64,000 bases of DNA from Kitasatospora sp. MMS16-BH015. GTDB lineage: Bacteria > Actinomycetota > Actinomycetes > Streptomycetales > Streptomycetaceae. Each line of letters begins with the position of its first letter. Position 1 is the first letter of the stretch. Made by a program: the position numbers and the translations under genes. The notes below the pieces were generated by a model. It saw only the letters and a list, made by a program, of their open reading frames with translations. It made no database searches and was not told where the DNA came from. Below, in pieces: positions 34,011 through 42,539 of the stretch. The DNA lies in the NCBI RefSeq assembly GCF_002943525.1, contig NZ_CP025394.1, positions 1,550,001 to 1,614,000 of the forward strand, in the 5' to 3' direction.

Positions 34011-34952
34011 CTACTCCTTCACTCCCTGCTTCCGGACTCGCTGCTTGAGGAACAGTGCGGCACGGTCCAGCGCCTCGTCCGCCTCGTCGAGCACCCCGGC
34101 GAAGCACTGGAAGACGTGCGGCACGCCCGCCGTGACGTCCAGGATCACGTCCACGCCCGCGGCGGCGGCCCGCGCGGCCAGCCGGGTCGAGTCGTCGAGC
34201 AGCAGCTCGTTGGCCCCGACCTGGATCAGCATCGGGGGCAGGCCGCGGAGGTCGGCGTGCACCGCCGGGCTGAGCAGCGGATCGCGCGGGTCCGCCCCCG
34301 CGAGGTACATCGCCCCGGTGTGGTCCAGGTCCGCCCGGGTGAAGATCGGGTCGATCCCCTCCTTGGTCACCATGCTCTCGCCCGACCGGGTCGCGTCCAC
34401 GCTCGGCGAGAGGGCCAGCACGGCGGCCGGCTGCGGCAGCCCGGCGTCCCGGGCGGCGAGGCAGGTGGTGACGGCGAGTCCGCCGCCCGCCGAATCCCCC
34501 GCGAAGACGACGTCCGCCGGGTCCGTGCCGCGGTCGAGCAGGGCCCGGTACGCGCTCAGGGTGTCCTCGATCGCGGCCGGGAAGGGGTGCTCGGGGGCCA
34601 GCCGGTAGTCGACGGAGTACGCCCCGAGGCCGGTCCGGGCCACCAGGTGGCCGGTGAGCGAGAGGGCGGTCTCCGGCGAGCCGAACACCCAGCCGCCGCC
34701 GTGGAAGTACAGGATCGTCCCGGTCTCCGCAGCCGCAGCCGCAGCCGTAGCCGGGGCCGGGGTCGTCGGCTCGACGCGCAGCGCGGGGCGGTCACCGAGG
34801 GTGGCGGGGGTGGTGCGGATGCGGTCGTGCGGCACCAGCATCCCGGCCATCAGCTTCCGGAACCCGGCGCGCAGCTCCTCGACCGTCGGGGGCCGTTCGG
34901 GGCGCGGGTGCCGCAACAGTGCGTCGATCCGGTCTCGCTGATGCCTGCTCAT
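34011..34952 (-). CDS. Alpha/beta hydrolase of the hormone-sensitive lipase family
   Basis: A 313-aa cytoplasmic esterase. It has the HGGG oxyanion motif (FHGGGWVFG, about residue 84), nucleophile Ser in GDSAGGG (about 152), a probable Asp in ANELLLDDS and His in GVPHVFQC. These fit the HSL/acetyl esterase group that hydrolyses short-chain esters. A poly-Ala stretch at about 66-76 is odd. The ATG at 34952 has GGGG upstream at good spacing. It is divergent from a MarR regulator, with an operator over its -10 box, so MarR repression is likely. Substrate unknown. Confidence 0.9.
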   Translation of the reverse strand: MSRHQRDRIDALLRHPRPERPPTVEELRAGFRKLMAGMLVPHDRIRTTPATLGDRPALRVEPTTPAPATAAAAAAETGTILYFHGGGWVFGSPETALSLTGHLVARTGLGAYSVDYRLAPEHPFPAAIEDTLSAYRALLDRGTDPADVVFAGDSAGGGLAVTTCLAARDAGLPQPAAVLALSPSVDATRSGESMVTKEGIDPIFTRADLDHTGAMYLAGADPRDPLLSPAVHADLRGLPPMLIQVGANELLLDDSTRLAARAAAAGVDVILDVTAGVPHVFQCFAGVLDEADEALDRAALFLKQRVRKQGVKE

Positions 34953-34974
34953 GGTCGATCCCCACCCGAAGTAG

Positions 34975-35001
34975 ATTCCAGTACATTATATGCCGTGGAA
35001 T
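34975..35001. promoter_or_regulatory. Hydrolase promoter with overlapping MarR-type operator
   Basis: ATTCCA (34975-34980) and TGGAAT (34996-35001) form a 6-bp inverted repeat with a 15-bp spacer. On the minus strand the spacer contains a perfect TATAAT (34990-34985), about 33 bp upstream of the hydrolase ATG. The right arm overlaps the MarR start codon, so binding would block both genes. Confidence 0.55.
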
Positions 35002-35498
35002 ATACATCAGACGCGAACGCCGGTCCGGGCCATGCCCCGGCCGACACCCCGCTGCTCTCCGCGCTCTTCTCCGACCTGGTGCGGTGCGAGACGCGGCTGT
35101 ACAACGTGCTCAACGACCGGCTCCGCGAGCGGCACGGCATCGTCACCTCGCAGTACGAGTTCCTCGCCTACCTGCGCGCCCACCCCGGGTGCCGGGTGGC
35201 CGATCTCGCCGCCGAGTTCGCCATCGGGGTCGGCGCGACCAGCAAGGGCGTCGACCGGCTGGCCCTGCAGGGCTGGGTCCTGCGCCGCCCCAACCCCGGC
35301 GACCGCCGCTCCTCCCTGCTCGACCTCACCCCGGCCGGCACCCGCCTCACCGAGGAGGCGGCCCTGACCTTCACGGCCACCCTCACCCCCCTGCTCCTCC
35401 CCACCCTCGACCCCGCCGCCCTCACCGCCACCGCCCGCGCCCTCGCCACCCTCCGCGCCGCCCTCGAACAGACCCAGACCGGCACCCCCGCCGGCTGA
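34995..35498 (+). CDS. MarR-family transcriptional regulator
   Basis: A 167-aa winged-helix regulator. From GTG 34995 it reads VEYTSDANAGPG, then the dimerisation helix. The DNA-binding region runs from about residue 45 to 115 (TSQYEFLAYLRAHPG, VADLAAEFAIGVGATSKGVDRL) and the wing contains NPGDRRSSLLDLTPAG. No ribosome site precedes the start, and the operator overlaps it, so it may be leaderless. The divergent HSL hydrolase is the likely target. The ligand is unknown. A long upstream frame on this strand is only the shadow of the hydrolase gene. Confidence 0.88.
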   Translation: MEYTSDANAGPGHAPADTPLLSALFSDLVRCETRLYNVLNDRLRERHGIVTSQYEFLAYLRAHPGCRVADLAAEFAIGVGATSKGVDRLALQGWVLRRPNPGDRRSSLLDLTPAGTRLTEEAALTFTATLTPLLLPTLDPAALTATARALATLRAALEQTQTGTPAG

Positions 35499-35598
35499 GG
35501 CCACCCGAGAACCTTCGTGCCGCAGAACGGGCCCCGCCCACACCGATAGGACGACGCCTGGTGCACCACGCCGCAGCTGCGGCTCCCGGACCCCGGCT

Positions 35599-35730
35599 CC
35601 CGAGCCGGAGGCGCTGATCGACAGCGCCTCCGCATCCGGAGCCGAGACCGAGGCCGCGGCAGAAGTGCTCGTCTCGGCCGAGCAGCGTGAGCACAAGTCG
35701 CACGGCCACCTCGTCTTCGTCGGCGACTGA
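35599..35730 (+). other. Start-less open frame, possible gene remnant
   Basis: A 43-codon frame ending at TGA 35728-35730 reads with acidic, gene-like composition (SGAETEAAAEVLVSAEQ, HGHLVFVGD) but has no ATG, GTG or ribosome site. It could be the C-terminal remnant of a lost gene. I assign no function and the evidence is weak. Confidence 0.2.
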
Positions 35731-35751
35731 AGATCACTTCTGAGACACCAC

Positions 35752-37386
35752 CTACTGGGGCATGAGCACCGGTGACCGGGCAAGCCGCACGGCGGCTCGC
35801 AGGTCCTGGGAGTGGCCGTACCGGAAGACGTGCTCGTCGCCGTAGACCGCGAGGAAGAAGACCAGCGCGACACCCAGGCCGATCACGGACGGGTGCGAGC
35901 CGGCGGCGGGTGCCAGGACGGCGGCCATGGCCAGCCAGAGGAAGACGTTCGGGGTGTTCTGAGTGATGATCAGATCGCGGCCGAGCCCGGCGGTCTTCGG
36001 GTGCAGCAGCCGCAGGAACGCCACGGTCAGCAGCCGCAGGGCGGCGAGCAGAGCACCGGTGGCGGCCATGACCAGCACCAGTTGCCAGGCCAGGCCGGGG
36101 AGGTCGCGGGCCTCCGCAGGGGTGAGCGAGAAGGTGGCGAGTCCGGCGAGTGGCACCAGGGCGAGGCCGCCGAGCCAGTTCCAGTTGGTGCTGAGGGCGC
36201 CGGCGCGGATGGGGTCACGGTGGCGCAGCACCTGGGCCCCGATGCCGGGCAGGAGCAGGGCGACCAGCAGCACGGCGCCGTAGGTGAGCAGCGCCGCACC
36301 GAGGCCACCGCCCGGCCGGGCCTCCGGGGGCGGGGCGATGGCGAGGGCGCCGAGCAGGGCCACCGGCATGACGACCGAGGCGGCGATGGTGTGCCGTACC
36401 GCGAAGAAGTAGTCGCCTCCCCAGAGCAGGGAGAGCGTCGGGGCGATCAGGGCGGGCGGCAGCAGGAGGAACAGCCCGGCGAGTTCGAGGGGCAGGCTGC
36501 CGCTCCCGCCCCACAGCAGGGCGAGTCCGAGGGCGGACCGGGCCAGCAGCAGCGGCAGGGCGGGACGGATGCTGCCCGGCGTGGTGCGCAGGGTGTGCGG
36601 GTCGACGCGCAGCAAGGTGAAGAAGGTCCCCACCCCGAGCAGCAGGGTCATCGAGGCGGCGAACGCCCAGGGCGGCACGTGGATCCCGGCGAGCAGTTGG
36701 ACGGCGACGCCGGCGGCGGCCGCGAGGGCGACCAACAGGGGCAGCCGGATCTCGACGATCTCGCCGAGGTCGTTGAGCAGTCCGGCCGCAGCCGGCGCGT
36801 GGGCGGCGCGCCGCAGGTCGTCCTCGGTCAGGGGGCGGGCGTTGGGGATCTTCAGATCGCGGTACCGCTCGGGCGGCAGGCCGGCGGCGGCGATCGCGAA
36901 CATCTCCACGATGTACTTGTGGGCGACCACGACCACGGTGCGCCCGGCCTCGGAGGCGGGCAGCAGGACCTCGCGGTGGTAGGCGGCGACCCGGTCGTAC
37001 ATCTCGCGCCAGCTCTCCCCGCCGGGCGGGCGGCCGGTGTGCGAGTGGAACGCCTCGGAGTAGCCGGCGAAGCCGATGCTCTTCTTGACCAGGCTCTTGT
37101 TCCGGCCGCTGTAGATCCCGAAGTCGCGTTCGATCAGGGACTCGCTGACGACCAGTCGGCCGGGGCGACGCTGCTGGCCGGCGATGACGATCTCGGCGGT
37201 CCGGCGGGCCCGGCCGAGGGTTGACACGTGCACCTCGTCGATCGTCAGACCGAGCGCGGCGACCCGCTGAGCGGCCTGCTCGGCCTGGCGGATGCCGAGG
37301 TCGGTGAGCGGGGTGTCCAGTTGCCCGGCGAAACGGTTCTGCTCGTTGGCCTGGGATTCGCCATGACGGATGAAGTACAGGGGCAT
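35752..37386 (-). CDS. Histidine phosphatase fused to a ten-helix membrane domain
   Basis: A 544-aa fusion. Residues about 1-215 are a phosphoglycerate-mutase/histidine-phosphatase domain with catalytic His8 in FIRHGESQANEQ and the second His in VVAHKYIVEMF. Residues about 230-525 hold about ten hydrophobic helices, a number like that of secondary transporters, but I recognise no family. The final segment is cytoplasmic (DEHVFRYGHSQDL). ATG 37386 has GAGG at 6 nt; an in-frame start further upstream adds no domain. The fusion suggests a membrane-coupled phosphatase, or a transporter whose substrate is dephosphorylated. Both ideas are inference. Confidence 0.75.
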   Translation of the reverse strand: MPLYFIRHGESQANEQNRFAGQLDTPLTDLGIRQAEQAAQRVAALGLTIDEVHVSTLGRARRTAEIVIAGQQRRPGRLVVSESLIERDFGIYSGRNKSLVKKSIGFAGYSEAFHSHTGRPPGGESWREMYDRVAAYHREVLLPASEAGRTVVVVAHKYIVEMFAIAAAGLPPERYRDLKIPNARPLTEDDLRRAAHAPAAAGLLNDLGEIVEIRLPLLVALAAAAGVAVQLLAGIHVPPWAFAASMTLLLGVGTFFTLLRVDPHTLRTTPGSIRPALPLLLARSALGLALLWGGSGSLPLELAGLFLLLPPALIAPTLSLLWGGDYFFAVRHTIAASVVMPVALLGALAIAPPPEARPGGGLGAALLTYGAVLLVALLLPGIGAQVLRHRDPIRAGALSTNWNWLGGLALVPLAGLATFSLTPAEARDLPGLAWQLVLVMAATGALLAALRLLTVAFLRLLHPKTAGLGRDLIITQNTPNVFLWLAMAAVLAPAAGSHPSVIGLGVALVFFLAVYGDEHVFRYGHSQDLRAAVRLARSPVLMPQ

Positions 37387-37622
37387 GGGTGTCCTCTGCG
37401 CTCGGGAGCGATGGGTGCGCGGACTTGAGGTGTGCCAGTCAACCCGGGTCGTAGTTGAACCGTCAAGCAAAAGTTAGCGTTAACAGTCAGCGCTCACATT
37501 TCTCCCGTCGCGTTGAACACCGAGCCGCCGACGCACGTATGGACGGTAGGACGCGGGCCCCGCGCTCCCCGGTCGACCACGAACCTCTGGCGCCGGCGCT
37601 CTTCACCGAACAGGACTACACA

Positions 37623-38153
37623 GTGGCTGACAGCTCCAGCTCGACAGGACTCCCCACCCGCCGCACGGTGGTGGCGGCCGCGGGCGGCACCGGCCTGGTG
37701 GCCGCCCTGGCCGCCTGCTCGAGCAGTGCCGGACCGACGGCGGCGGCCGGCACCACGCCCCCGGCGTCCGGCCGGCCTGCCCCGACGAAGAGCACCCCGC
37801 CGACCGCGAGCGACTCACCGGCGGCGAGCCGGCCTCCGGCGGCGAGCCAGTCACCGGACGGCGGCGGAGCTCCCCTGGCCAAGGCCTCGGACATCCCCGT
37901 GGGCGGCGGCATAGTCCTCAAGGAGCGGAAAGTCGTGGTGACGCAGCCCGCCCCGGGCGAGTTCAAGGCATTCTCGGCGATCTGCCCCCATCGAGGCTGC
38001 TCGGTCCAGGAGGTGACCGGCGGGACGATCAACTGCCCGTGCCACGGGAGCAAGTTCAAGATCAGCGACGGCAGCGTGGCGAAGGGCCCGGCCACCGAGC
38101 CGCTGGCGGAGGCCAAGGTGACGGTCTCCGGCGACTCGATCGCTCTCGGCTGA
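37623..38153 (+). CDS. Tat-exported Rieske 2Fe-2S lipoprotein
   Basis: An extracytoplasmic Rieske protein of 176 aa. GTG 37623 follows AGGA. The N-terminus has a twin-arginine signal (TRRTVVAAAGG) and a lipobox LAAC, so it is exported folded and lipid-anchored. A Ser/Pro/Ala linker (about 40-85) leads to the Rieske fold, with ligand motifs CPHRGC and CPCHGSKF. The paired Cys and His bind the 2Fe-2S cluster, and the additional Cys in each box form the disulfide typical of high-potential Rieske proteins. No oxidase or cytochrome partner is adjacent. Two 22-bp repeats follow the gene. Confidence 0.93.
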   Translation: MADSSSSTGLPTRRTVVAAAGGTGLVAALAACSSSAGPTAAAGTTPPASGRPAPTKSTPPTASDSPAASRPPAASQSPDGGGAPLAKASDIPVGGGIVLKERKVVVTQPAPGEFKAFSAICPHRGCSVQEVTGGTINCPCHGSKFKISDGSVAKGPATEPLAEAKVTVSGDSIALG

Positions 38154-38168
38154 CCACCAGGGCAGGCC

Positions 38169-38212
38169 CGAGTCCGCCGGTCGGGAGGCGCGAGTCCGCC
38201 GGTCGGGAGGCG
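38169..38212. repeat. 22-bp tandem repeat, two copies
   Basis: A 22-base unit (38169-38190) is repeated exactly at 38191-38212. It begins CGAGTCCGCCGG and lies 15 bp after the Rieske stop. Confidence 0.92.
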
Positions 38213-38272
38213 CGCCGCCGGGTTCGGGCGCCCCCGGGCGTCCGGTCTGCCCGCTCCCCGGGGGAGCGCTTC

Positions 38273-38327
38273 GGTGATCCTGGTGCAGGATCAGGCCCGG
38301 CGGCGGGTCGCCTGATCCAGGATCACC
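38273..38327. repeat. Inverted repeat over the end of the YwqK-like gene
   Basis: Arms GGTGATCCTGG (38273-38283) and CCAGGATCACC (38317-38327) flank an internal GGATCAGG / CCTGATCC pair. The structure overlaps the 3' end of the minus-strand gene and may end transcription from either side. Confidence 0.5.
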
Positions 38328-39016
38328 TCACCTGCGGCATTCCAACGCTTTCTAGTCATCTCCCAGCCGTTCTCGTCGAAAACGACCACCTCCGACAGCC
38401 GGCCGTTGGCATGCCAGTACCGCCACTCACCCACTGCGGCACCCATGTTGGCCACGCCCTCGGCCCGCTTGGTCCCGTCCGGCCACCACTCCTGCTGCCG
38501 CCCGTGCTCGATGCCCCAGAAGTAGGTGCCGAGCAGCTCGGTGCGCCCGTTGTCCGCGTGTTCCTCGACTTCGCCGGTGAAGGGTTCCCCTTCGTGGCAG
38601 GTGCGTCCGTACTCGTCCAAGTAGGTCTGATCGCCGTTGATCCGTATCGCCCGCTCCGAGGTCGGCGTCGCCGTGGGCAGTTCCACCGGCGGCTCGGCAC
38701 CACCACGAGCCTCGGTGGCCCTGGGCTCCGACTCGTGCTCGGCGGCGCGCCGCTTGCGGGCTTCGATCTTACGCGCGAGCTCTGCGTGCCAGCGCGCGGC
38801 GTTGCTGCCGTCCAGTTGCCCGGCGAAGGCGGCACGGGCGGCATCGACGAGTTCGGGAGGGGCCGCCGGACCGTACTCGGCGATCTCCCACAGCGCGTTG
38901 TCCGTCGCCATGTCCAGTCCGGTACAGGTCCGCACACCCTGGCCGCTCAGCGCCTCTTCCAGCACGGCGTTGAACGTCCTCGTCAACTGCTCCTCGGTCG
39001 GCCGACCACCGCGCAT
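38291..39016 (-). CDS. YwqK-type repeat (MORN-variant) protein
   Basis: A 241-aa protein. ATG 39016 follows GGAGGGG at 8 nt. Residues about 1-75 are helical (TEEQLTRTFNAVLEEAL, WEIAEYG). A charged linker follows. The C-terminal third has YwqK-like repeats (HGRQQEWWPDGTKRAEG, GEWRYWHANGRL, EVVVFDENG), a fold also called MORN-variant and found in some antitoxins. No toxin gene is next to it, so the antitoxin label is only a family resemblance. The gene is flanked by inverted repeats and unrelated neighbours. Confidence 0.65.
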   Translation of the reverse strand: MRGGRPTEEQLTRTFNAVLEEALSGQGVRTCTGLDMATDNALWEIAEYGPAAPPELVDAARAAFAGQLDGSNAARWHAELARKIEARKRRAAEHESEPRATEARGGAEPPVELPTATPTSERAIRINGDQTYLDEYGRTCHEGEPFTGEVEEHADNGRTELLGTYFWGIEHGRQQEWWPDGTKRAEGVANMGAAVGEWRYWHANGRLSEVVVFDENGWEMTRKRWNAAGEVILDQATRRRA

Positions 39017-39196
39017 GGATGCAACCCCTCCCTGAAACGAACGAACCGTCCCATCCCGGTACGACGTCCGGCACGATCCGGCGGGTTCCCGCCGCCGGGC
39101 AACCGCAGCGGCCCCGCGTCTGCCGGGTTCACGGCCGACTTGGTAGGCCGGGTGTCCTTCAGTCTTGTTGGAGGTCGTCCGACTCGTACTCGATCG

Positions 39197-40144
39197 TCAG
39201 CGGATGTCGAGCAGGGCACGGGCGATTTCCGCCGGCTCCGGCTGGAGCGTGCCGGCGCCGTCCTCGATGTCCCACAGAGCGTTCTGCAGGACGCGCCCGA
39301 GCGTCCACGCGGTGGCCTGCCGGCGGTCCAGCCCGATGACCTCGGTCATGAGATGGAACCGGTAGCCGACGGCGCGGGGGACATTGCCGGTGGCCACGAC
39401 GTCGTCCCATCGGTTGCGCAGGGCGGGTAGCAACTCGAAGCCGGGGTGTCCGGCGAGCGGCTTCGGGTCGATGGCGAGCCACCGCGTCCGTCCCGCGGGC
39501 TGGGACGAGGGGTGCTGGGCGAGGACGTTGTCGTAGTGGAGGTCCCAGTGCAGGAGCCGGTCGCCGGATTCCGGGAGCACCTCCCGCACCGCGGCCGCGC
39601 AGGAGGCCAGGAGTTGGCGGTCGGCCGGGGCGTCCAGCAGTCGAAGCGCGTGGGGCAGGCGGTCGAGCATCGCCGTGGCGGTGTCGGCCAGGAGCGACAG
39701 GCCGGCGGGGGCCGGGGAGGCGACCAGGCGGGCCAGGAGCTCGCTGAGGATCTGCAGTGCGGCGGTGTCGTCTGCCACGCCGGCGAGTGAGCGGCTCGCG
39801 TCCAGGCGTTCGAGGAGCATCGTCCCGGTGTCGGGGTCGCTGTCCAGGAGGCGGACCGCGTCGCGGCCGGACCACACGCGCAGGGCGAGCGGTTCGCCTC
39901 GGGTCTCCTCGTCCACTGGCTGTAGCTTGAGCATCGCCAGGCTGCCGTCGGCCCGGATGACCGGAAGGACCAACGCGACGACCCCATGCGCCGGCGGACC
40001 GTCCAGGCGCAGGTCCCAGCGGTCCAGGAAGCTCTCCGCCAGGACGGGCAGGGCGGTGACCCAGGCCTGCCCGAGGTCACCGCGGTAGGAGGCGGCCAAC
40101 GCCTCTGGGACACGGATTCGATGGTGCGATGAGCCGACGGTCAT
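39197..40144 (-). CDS. Aminoglycoside/hydroxyurea antibiotic phosphotransferase homologue
   Basis: A 315-aa kinase of the APH(6)/hydroxyurea kinase family. The catalytic loop is LLHWDLHYDNVLA, followed by WLAIDPKPLAGHPGFELLP with the Mg-binding Asp. The N-terminal lobe has VLPVIRADGSLAMLKLQPV, the nucleotide-binding Lys in LKLQP. ATG 40144 has GGAG upstream; an extra upstream start would add 18 residues of no clear merit. Members inactivate streptomycin or hydroxyurea, but a self-protective or metabolic role is equally possible. No antibiotic biosynthesis genes are near. Confidence 0.85.
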   Translation of the reverse strand: MTVGSSHHRIRVPEALAASYRGDLGQAWVTALPVLAESFLDRWDLRLDGPPAHGVVALVLPVIRADGSLAMLKLQPVDEETRGEPLALRVWSGRDAVRLLDSDPDTGTMLLERLDASRSLAGVADDTAALQILSELLARLVASPAPAGLSLLADTATAMLDRLPHALRLLDAPADRQLLASCAAAVREVLPESGDRLLHWDLHYDNVLAQHPSSQPAGRTRWLAIDPKPLAGHPGFELLPALRNRWDDVVATGNVPRAVGYRFHLMTEVIGLDRRQATAWTLGRVLQNALWDIEDGAGTLQPEPAEIARALLDIR

Positions 40145-40213
40145 GGCGCTCCACTCCTGCTTTCGACACCCGGCGGATGTCCCGGAAATGCCTGGCACGA
40201 GAGCACGGTCGGG

Positions 40214-40276
40214 TGTCAGGCCGGGCCGGCCGGTCGCCCCGTAGGGATGCCGGCTGTCAGGCGAGGCCGGCGAGTT
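40214..40276. repeat. Degenerate duplication of the LLM gene 3' end
   Basis: The 22 bases at 40255-40276, which contain the LLM stop, are matched at 17 of 22 positions by 40214-40235, an offset of 41 bp. On the minus strand both copies read as AG[LP]A followed by TGA. Confidence 0.7.
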
Positions 40277-41303
40277 CGAGGGCCTCGACGCCGGTGCGGA
40301 GGGCGGTGATGCGTTCTTCGAGGGTGAAGCCGGCCGGGGCGAGGGTGAGGGTGGTGACGCCCGCGTCGGCGTAGGCGTGCATGCGGTCGGCGATGCGCTC
40401 CTTGGTGCCGAGGAGGGAGGTGGCGTCGATCAGGTCGTGCGGGACGGCCGCGGCTGCGCCCGCGTAGTCCTTGGCGAGGTACTTCTCCTGGATCTCGTCG
40501 GCGGCCTGCTCGTAGCCCATGCGGCGGGTGAGCTGGTTGTAGAAGTTCTTGTCCTTGCTGCCCATGCCGCCGATGTAGAGGGCGGCGTAGGAGCGCTGGG
40601 TATCGGCCGCCGCCTTGACGTCCTCGCCGACCGAGATGGTGACGGTGGGGCAGAGGTCGAAGCCGTCCAGGGTGAGGCCGGCCTTGGCGCGGCCGGCGAT
40701 CAGGGGGTCGACGGAGAGGGCGGCGTGCTCCGGGGCGAAGAAGATGCCGAGCCAGCCGTCGGCGATCTCGCCGGTCTGCTCCAGGTTCTTCGGCCCGATC
40801 GCGGCGATGTAGAGCGGGATGTGCTCGCGCACCGGGTGCACGGTCAGCTTGAGCGGCTTGCCCGGGCCGCCCGGCAGCGGGAGGGTCCACTGCGAGCCCT
40901 CGTGGACCAGCCGCTCGCGGGACATCGCCTTGCGGATGATCTCCACGTACTCGCGGGTGCGGGCCAGCGGCTTGTCGAACTTGACGCCGTACCAGCCCTC
41001 GGAGACCTGCGGCCCCGACACGCCGAGCCCGAGGCGGAACCGGCCGCCGGAGAGGGTGTCCAGGGTGGCCGCCGTCATGGCGGTCATCGCGGGGGTGCGG
41101 GCCGGGATCTGGAAGATGGCCGAACCGACGTCGATCCGCTCGGTCTTGGCGGCCACGTAGCTGAGCACGGTGGCCGCGTCCGACCCGTACGCCTCCGCGG
41201 CCCAGCAGACCGAGTAGCCGAGGCGGTCCGCCTCCTGGGCAACGGCGATGTTGTCGGCGTCCATGCCGAGTCCCCAGTAGCCGAGGTTGATGCCGAGTCG
41301 CAT
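40257..41303 (-). CDS. LLM-class F420-dependent oxidoreductase
   Basis: A 348-aa luciferase-like TIM-barrel flavin/F420 enzyme. It shows GINLGYWGLGMD at the N-terminus, GRFRLGLGVSGPQVSEGWYG in the middle and repeated F420-phosphate loop residues, consistent with the TIGR03559-like group of actinobacterial LLM enzymes. ATG 41303 has GGAAGG upstream at long spacing. Hydride transfer between F420H2 and a ketone or imine is the typical chemistry, but the substrate is unknown. It lies on the opposite strand from the aldo/keto reductase and may be expressed alone. Confidence 0.9.
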   Translation of the reverse strand: MRLGINLGYWGLGMDADNIAVAQEADRLGYSVCWAAEAYGSDAATVLSYVAAKTERIDVGSAIFQIPARTPAMTAMTAATLDTLSGGRFRLGLGVSGPQVSEGWYGVKFDKPLARTREYVEIIRKAMSRERLVHEGSQWTLPLPGGPGKPLKLTVHPVREHIPLYIAAIGPKNLEQTGEIADGWLGIFFAPEHAALSVDPLIAGRAKAGLTLDGFDLCPTVTISVGEDVKAAADTQRSYAALYIGGMGSKDKNFYNQLTRRMGYEQAADEIQEKYLAKDYAGAAAAVPHDLIDATSLLGTKERIADRMHAYADAGVTTLTLAPAGFTLEERITALRTGVEALELAGLA

Positions 41304-41539
41304 GTGGATGCCGAGCCTTCCGGGAGACGGGCGGGTTGCCGAGCCCGAGCCTAACCGGGCCGCCGAGGGACAGGCTACCGACGGGTAGGTGTGGGCTGCG
41401 TCACGCCGCGCGCGGGGCGGCGGGCGCCGGATGCGTCGCGCTCCGGGTCCGGACCGCTACGCTCTGCCGTCATGGGGGAACGGCACCTCCTGCGCGCGAC
41501 CGCCGTGTCGCCCGATCAGCTGACGGAGGGTCTGCCCCG

Positions 41540-42520
41540 GTGGAAAAACGTCAACTCGGCCGCACCGGGCTGCGGGTCTCCCGCCTGGGCCTCGGCACCA
41601 TGACCTGGGGCCGGGACACCGACGAGCACGAGGCCGCCGAACAGCTCAAGGCCTTCGTGGAGGCCGGCGGCACGCTGGTCGACACCGCCGACGTGTACGC
41701 CGACGGCGGCGCCGAGTACCTGCTCTCCCGGCTCACCGACAGCCTGATCCCCCGCGCCGAGCTGGTCATCGCCACCAAGGCCGGCAGCGTGCCCGACACC
41801 GACCGGCGGTTCGACACCTCGCGGGGCCGGATGCTCACCGCCCTGGACGCCTCGCTGCGCCGGCTCGGCACCGACCACGTGGACCTCTGGCAGGTCCACG
41901 CGTACGACCCCGGCACGCCCACCGAGGAGACCCTGCACGCGCTCGATCTCGCGGTCAGCTCCGGCCGGGCCCGCTACGCCGGGCTCTCCAACCACAGCGG
42001 CTGGCAGACCGCGAAGGCCGCCACCTGGCAGCGGGCCCAGCCCGGGCGGGTGCCGCTGGCTTCGACGCAGATGGAGTACTCGCTGCTCCAGCGCGGGGTG
42101 GAGCGGGAGGTGCTGCCCGCGGCTGCGGACGCCGGGCTGGGGCTGCTCGCCTCCTCCCCGCTCGGGCGGGGCGTGCTCACCGGCAAGTACCGGCACGGCG
42201 TACCGCCCGAATCGCGCGGCGCCTCCCCGTACCTGGGCGGCTTCGTCCAGCCCTACCTCGGCGAGCGCTCCCGCCACATCGTGGACGCCCTGGCCACCGC
42301 CGCCGACGGGCTCGCCTCCAGCCCGCTCGCGGTCGCGCTGGCCTGGGTCCGGGACCGTCCCGGGGTGAGCAGCGCACTGGTCGGTGCCCGCACCGCCACC
42401 CAGCTGCAGTCCTGCCTGTCGGCGGAGACCCTTACGCTTCCGGAGGAGATCCGCGCTGCGTTGGACGATGTCTCGGCCCCGACGCACCGGTATCCGGACC
42501 AGGGCTGGACGGAACTGTAG
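41540..42520 (+). CDS. Aldo/keto reductase
   Basis: An NADPH-dependent oxidoreductase of 326 aa from GTG 41540, with GGAGGG nine bases upstream. The tetrad is Asp48, Tyr53, Lys80 (VIATKAG) and His121 (WQVHAYD). The C-terminus has the usual NADPH loop. It lies 19 bp before the RecD2-like gene on the same strand, suggesting one transcript. Family members reduce aldehydes, ketones or sugar-derived toxins. The substrate is not predicted. Confidence 0.92.
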   Translation: MEKRQLGRTGLRVSRLGLGTMTWGRDTDEHEAAEQLKAFVEAGGTLVDTADVYADGGAEYLLSRLTDSLIPRAELVIATKAGSVPDTDRRFDTSRGRMLTALDASLRRLGTDHVDLWQVHAYDPGTPTEETLHALDLAVSSGRARYAGLSNHSGWQTAKAATWQRAQPGRVPLASTQMEYSLLQRGVEREVLPAAADAGLGLLASSPLGRGVLTGKYRHGVPPESRGASPYLGGFVQPYLGERSRHIVDALATAADGLASSPLAVALAWVRDRPGVSSALVGARTATQLQSCLSAETLTLPEEIRAALDDVSAPTHRYPDQGWTEL

Positions 42521-42539
42521 GACTTGTGGGAGCGGACTG

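Noticed and set aside
34116..35498. Long N-terminal extension of the MarR regulator
   Set aside because: The extra residues are the shadow of the divergent hydrolase gene; the regulator starts at GTG 34995.
39197..40144. Part of an antibiotic biosynthetic cluster
   Set aside because: Apart from the kinase homologue no synthase, tailoring or export genes for an aminoglycoside are nearby.
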